A stretch of 44,219 bases of DNA from Scytalidium lignicola (lineage: Eukaryota; Ascomycota; Leotiomycetes), in the NCBI GenBank assembly GCA_002812745.2, contig NCSJ02000337.1:1-44219 (forward strand), written 5' to 3'. Under the pieces are notes generated by a model. The model searched no databases, was not told where the DNA came from, and worked only from the letters and a program-made list of their open reading frames with translations. Shown here one piece after another: positions 42,356-44,219 of the stretch (its first letter is position 1; each line of letters begins with the position of its first letter). Both the position numbers and the translations under genes were made by a program.

Positions 42356-44219
42356 TTAATCTATCACATCAGTCAAGCTCGCATTCTCACATGTATTTGT
42401 TAGGATCAATGGATCTTGTTGCCGATGCCGCTCGTTTGCTGCTGTAGTCCAGTCTGTCATCTCCCAATGGAATGTCTCGGGCTCCCACTCATTTCCTACC
42501 GCGGAAGTCGATTCCAATATTTCACTCCACGGTTCGGTACTACTCCACGGAAACAAGCCGTTCGTATGGCTGTAGTCGGTGGAGCTGGTGGAGCTCAAAC
42601 TGAAGGGCGAGATGATGGAAGCCGCCGTCATGTCGTCCTCGGCTGTTGTAGTCATGCTGGGTCCGCCACCCGTACTCATGGTTGCTATCACGGCCGAATC
42701 GGGCACCCGTTCGTCTGGCAGAGTCGGAGCGTGGTGCGGGGAATGACTGGCCTGAACTGCAACGTTGTCATCCCTCTCCACGGAGGAGGTACTGTGCAAT
42801 CCATCGAGGGATTTGAGATGCGCGGATATCCCCAGCCAGATGGTCTGCATCCGCGTGAGCGCTGCGCGACAGGTACCGTAGGCATTTCGGATGGAGTGCT
42901 CCAGGTACGGCGTATTGGTTGGAAGCTTGGAGAGGTTGACCGCCGTACACGCTGCCAGATACAGCGGCTGGGCCACGAACGGGCTTGCCAGATACGAGCT
43001 TGGATCAATGAGGTCCGCCAGCGCGATCATATCGCCCATGGACGAGACGTACCGCGCGACAGCATCACACTGCGACGGTGACAGGCCCGGCTGATTTGGG
43101 GCCACCGAGGGTGCGTCGTCTGGCGCGTAATGGCGGTTCCAGAGCGGACCGTGGGCCATGATGAGCAGGGCCTGGTGCCAGACATGGATGGTGAGAAACG
43201 CCTGGGACTGCGTGCGCCTACGGGCCTCCTGGAAGTTACGGATGTCGAAATACAGCTCCATGGGCAGCTGGGCATGAAACTCCGTGAGCATGTTCACGTA
43301 GTCGGCCATGGCGGTGGGGTGATACGTCCATCGGTCCTGGTGCTGACTGGTGGAGTTGATGAAGTTGGACAGGCGGCCGGCAATGGCCATGAGCCGGCAC
43401 AGGTGGCGGAACGGGCCGCCGCCGTGGATCTGCGGCGGGCTCTGCAGCCGCTTGGGATGGCCACCACCATCATCGAGCCAGGCCAGCGCTGCCAGGTCGT
43501 GATCGGGAATGGTAGTCTTGCGGCCGGTGTTCAGCGACACGATGCGGTCCAGACAGACGACGCTGCCGAAGACATGTTCGTACAGCACCGGGTCGTACAC
43601 CTGAGCGTGCTGGGGATGGTTGAGCCCCAGGTCATCGCACATGCGGATGGCCAGGCCGGCCCAGGTCCACAGGGCCGAGTCGCGAGCGTCGGCAAACTCG
43701 TTGTACGTAATGAGCACCAGCGTGTACACCACGTCCAGGCGCGGCGTGGAGATGTAGGGAAACACCAGGTCTTTGGCGGCCTTGGTGAACCGGGCGACTT
43801 GGGAGCCGCCACTGGTGGTGTCGTTCCGATTGCTCTCACCATCCACGCCGTCTACGCGCGAAACCAGTGCCGCCATGGAGTATAGCAGACTCATGCTGAG
43901 CGGGCCCCAGTTAAGCCGGTCTTCCAAGGTTTCGCGGTCCATGTACGGAAGGTAGCTGCCCATGAGCGTGTAGAAGCGGGCGACGAAGGAGCGCTCTGGC
44001 AACTCGGGCAGGTCGCTGCTGTCGAGGCCCAGCACTGGACCGCGGCCTAAGGGCACTATTGGTAGCTTGCCGGAGCCCGGCACCGCCGTGGGACCAAGGT
44101 AGCGGAAGTACGGGCTGCGGACCACCGACGAGGCCGCCTGGGTGAGCGAGAGCCTTGCCTTGGCCCGGCGAGGAGAATGGGGAGAATGGGCTGCGTGCTG
44201 CTGCATGGGTGGCTTCTCG
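42356..44219 (-). CDS. Fungal-specific transcription factor, N-terminus off the window
   Basis: The minus-strand frame is open to the right edge (EKPP precedes the Met at 44206), so the 616 residues visible are the C-terminal part and the gene continues past 44219. The fungal-specific transcription factor domain (middle homology region) is clear at about 75-250: SFVARFYTLMGSYLPYMDRE, SMSLLYSMAAL, DVVYTLVLITYNEFADAR, WTWAGLAIRMCDDLGLN and VFGSVVCLDRIVSLNTGRK. A Zn2Cys6 or other DNA-binding domain should lie beyond the edge. The C-terminus is Ser/Thr- and acid-rich and looks like an activation domain (WSSTEPWSEILESTS). No intron is seen in this part. Its position beside the transporter suggests it regulates the cluster, by inference only. 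Confidence 0.85.
   Translation of the reverse strand, partial: EKPPMQQHAAHSPHSPRRAKARLSLTQAASSVVRSPYFRYLGPTAVPGSGKLPIVPLGRGPVLGLDSSDLPELPERSFVARFYTLMGSYLPYMDRETLEDRLNWGPLSMSLLYSMAALVSRVDGVDGESNRNDTTSGGSQVARFTKAAKDLVFPYISTPRLDVVYTLVLITYNEFADARDSALWTWAGLAIRMCDDLGLNHPQHAQVYDPVLYEHVFGSVVCLDRIVSLNTGRKTTIPDHDLAALAWLDDGGGHPKRLQSPPQIHGGGPFRHLCRLMAIAGRLSNFINSTSQHQDRWTYHPTAMADYVNMLTEFHAQLPMELYFDIRNFQEARRRTQSQAFLTIHVWHQALLIMAHGPLWNRHYAPDDAPSVAPNQPGLSPSQCDAVARYVSSMGDMIALADLIDPSSYLASPFVAQPLYLAACTAVNLSKLPTNTPYLEHSIRNAYGTCRAALTRMQTIWLGISAHLKSLDGLHSTSSVERDDNVAVQASHSPHHAPTLPDERVPDSAVIATMSTGGGPSMTTTAEDDMTAASIISPFSLSSTSSTDYSHTNGLFPWSSTEPWSEILESTSAVGNEWEPETFHWEMTDWTTAANERHRQQDPLILTNTCENASLTDVID

Overview
The window is nuclear DNA of a filamentous ascomycete (Pezizomycotina, possibly Leotiomycetes; the class is a guess). 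The signs are short GT..AG introns of 51-219 bp with CTAAC/CTGAC-type branch points, an SSD-type HMG-CoA reductase, PEX13 with an SH3 domain, Zn-cluster-type regulators, and AT-rich transposon graveyards of the kind made by repeat-induced point mutation (RIP). Twenty isolated single N characters, mostly beside homopolymers, look like assembly artefacts. Two of them break otherwise intact genes (STI1-like and SMP-30-like).

Layout. (1) 1-9922 is a very AT-rich, RIP-type block with no intact gene. It holds a Ty3/gypsy gag remnant on the minus strand at the left edge, a plus-strand Ty3/gypsy pol remnant (about 3800-5800) and a second integrase plus chromodomain remnant (about 6060-7260). A nested, dead Tc1-like DNA transposon with 34-bp inverted repeats sits at 2447-3720, and degenerate repeats lie at 8461-8770. 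(2) 9923-14284 holds two pogo/Fot1-like DNA transposons almost touching each other: one with 140-bp inverted repeats and a badly decayed transposase, one with 37-bp inverted repeats and a transposase broken by a single stop codon. (3) 14285-34113 is ordinary gene-dense euchromatin with housekeeping genes: HMG-CoA reductase (+), STI1 co-chaperone (+), a four-helix MARVEL-like membrane protein (-), RNA polymerase III subunit RPC34/RPC6 (+), a cytosolic cyclophilin (-), an Ent3-like ENTH epsin (+), PEX13 (+), a carboxymuconolactone-decarboxylase-like protein (-) and an NmrA-like Rossmann protein (-). Most have introns, and their exon joins were checked by reading frame. (4) 35638-44219 has a different character, with intronless coding regions of higher GC: an SMP-30/gluconolactonase-like lactonase (-), an aldo-keto reductase (+), a sugar porter of the MFS (+) and a fungal-specific transcription factor that runs off the right edge (-). 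AT-rich intergenic DNA with a putative MITE separates them.

How the genes may work together. Region 4 reads like a small sugar-catabolic cluster: transporter, dehydrogenase/reductase, lactonase and a dedicated regulator. The lactonase and reductase share a divergent promoter with TATA boxes on both sides and CGG/CCG half-sites. This is inference from gene content. It is the best candidate in the window for an undescribed functional unit. Other points of note are an in-frame alternative cyclophilin N-terminus inside intron 2 with a hydrophobic segment, identical ATCACGTGAT palindromes upstream of the STI1 and epsin genes, and a stop-free 69-nt candidate intron in PEX13.
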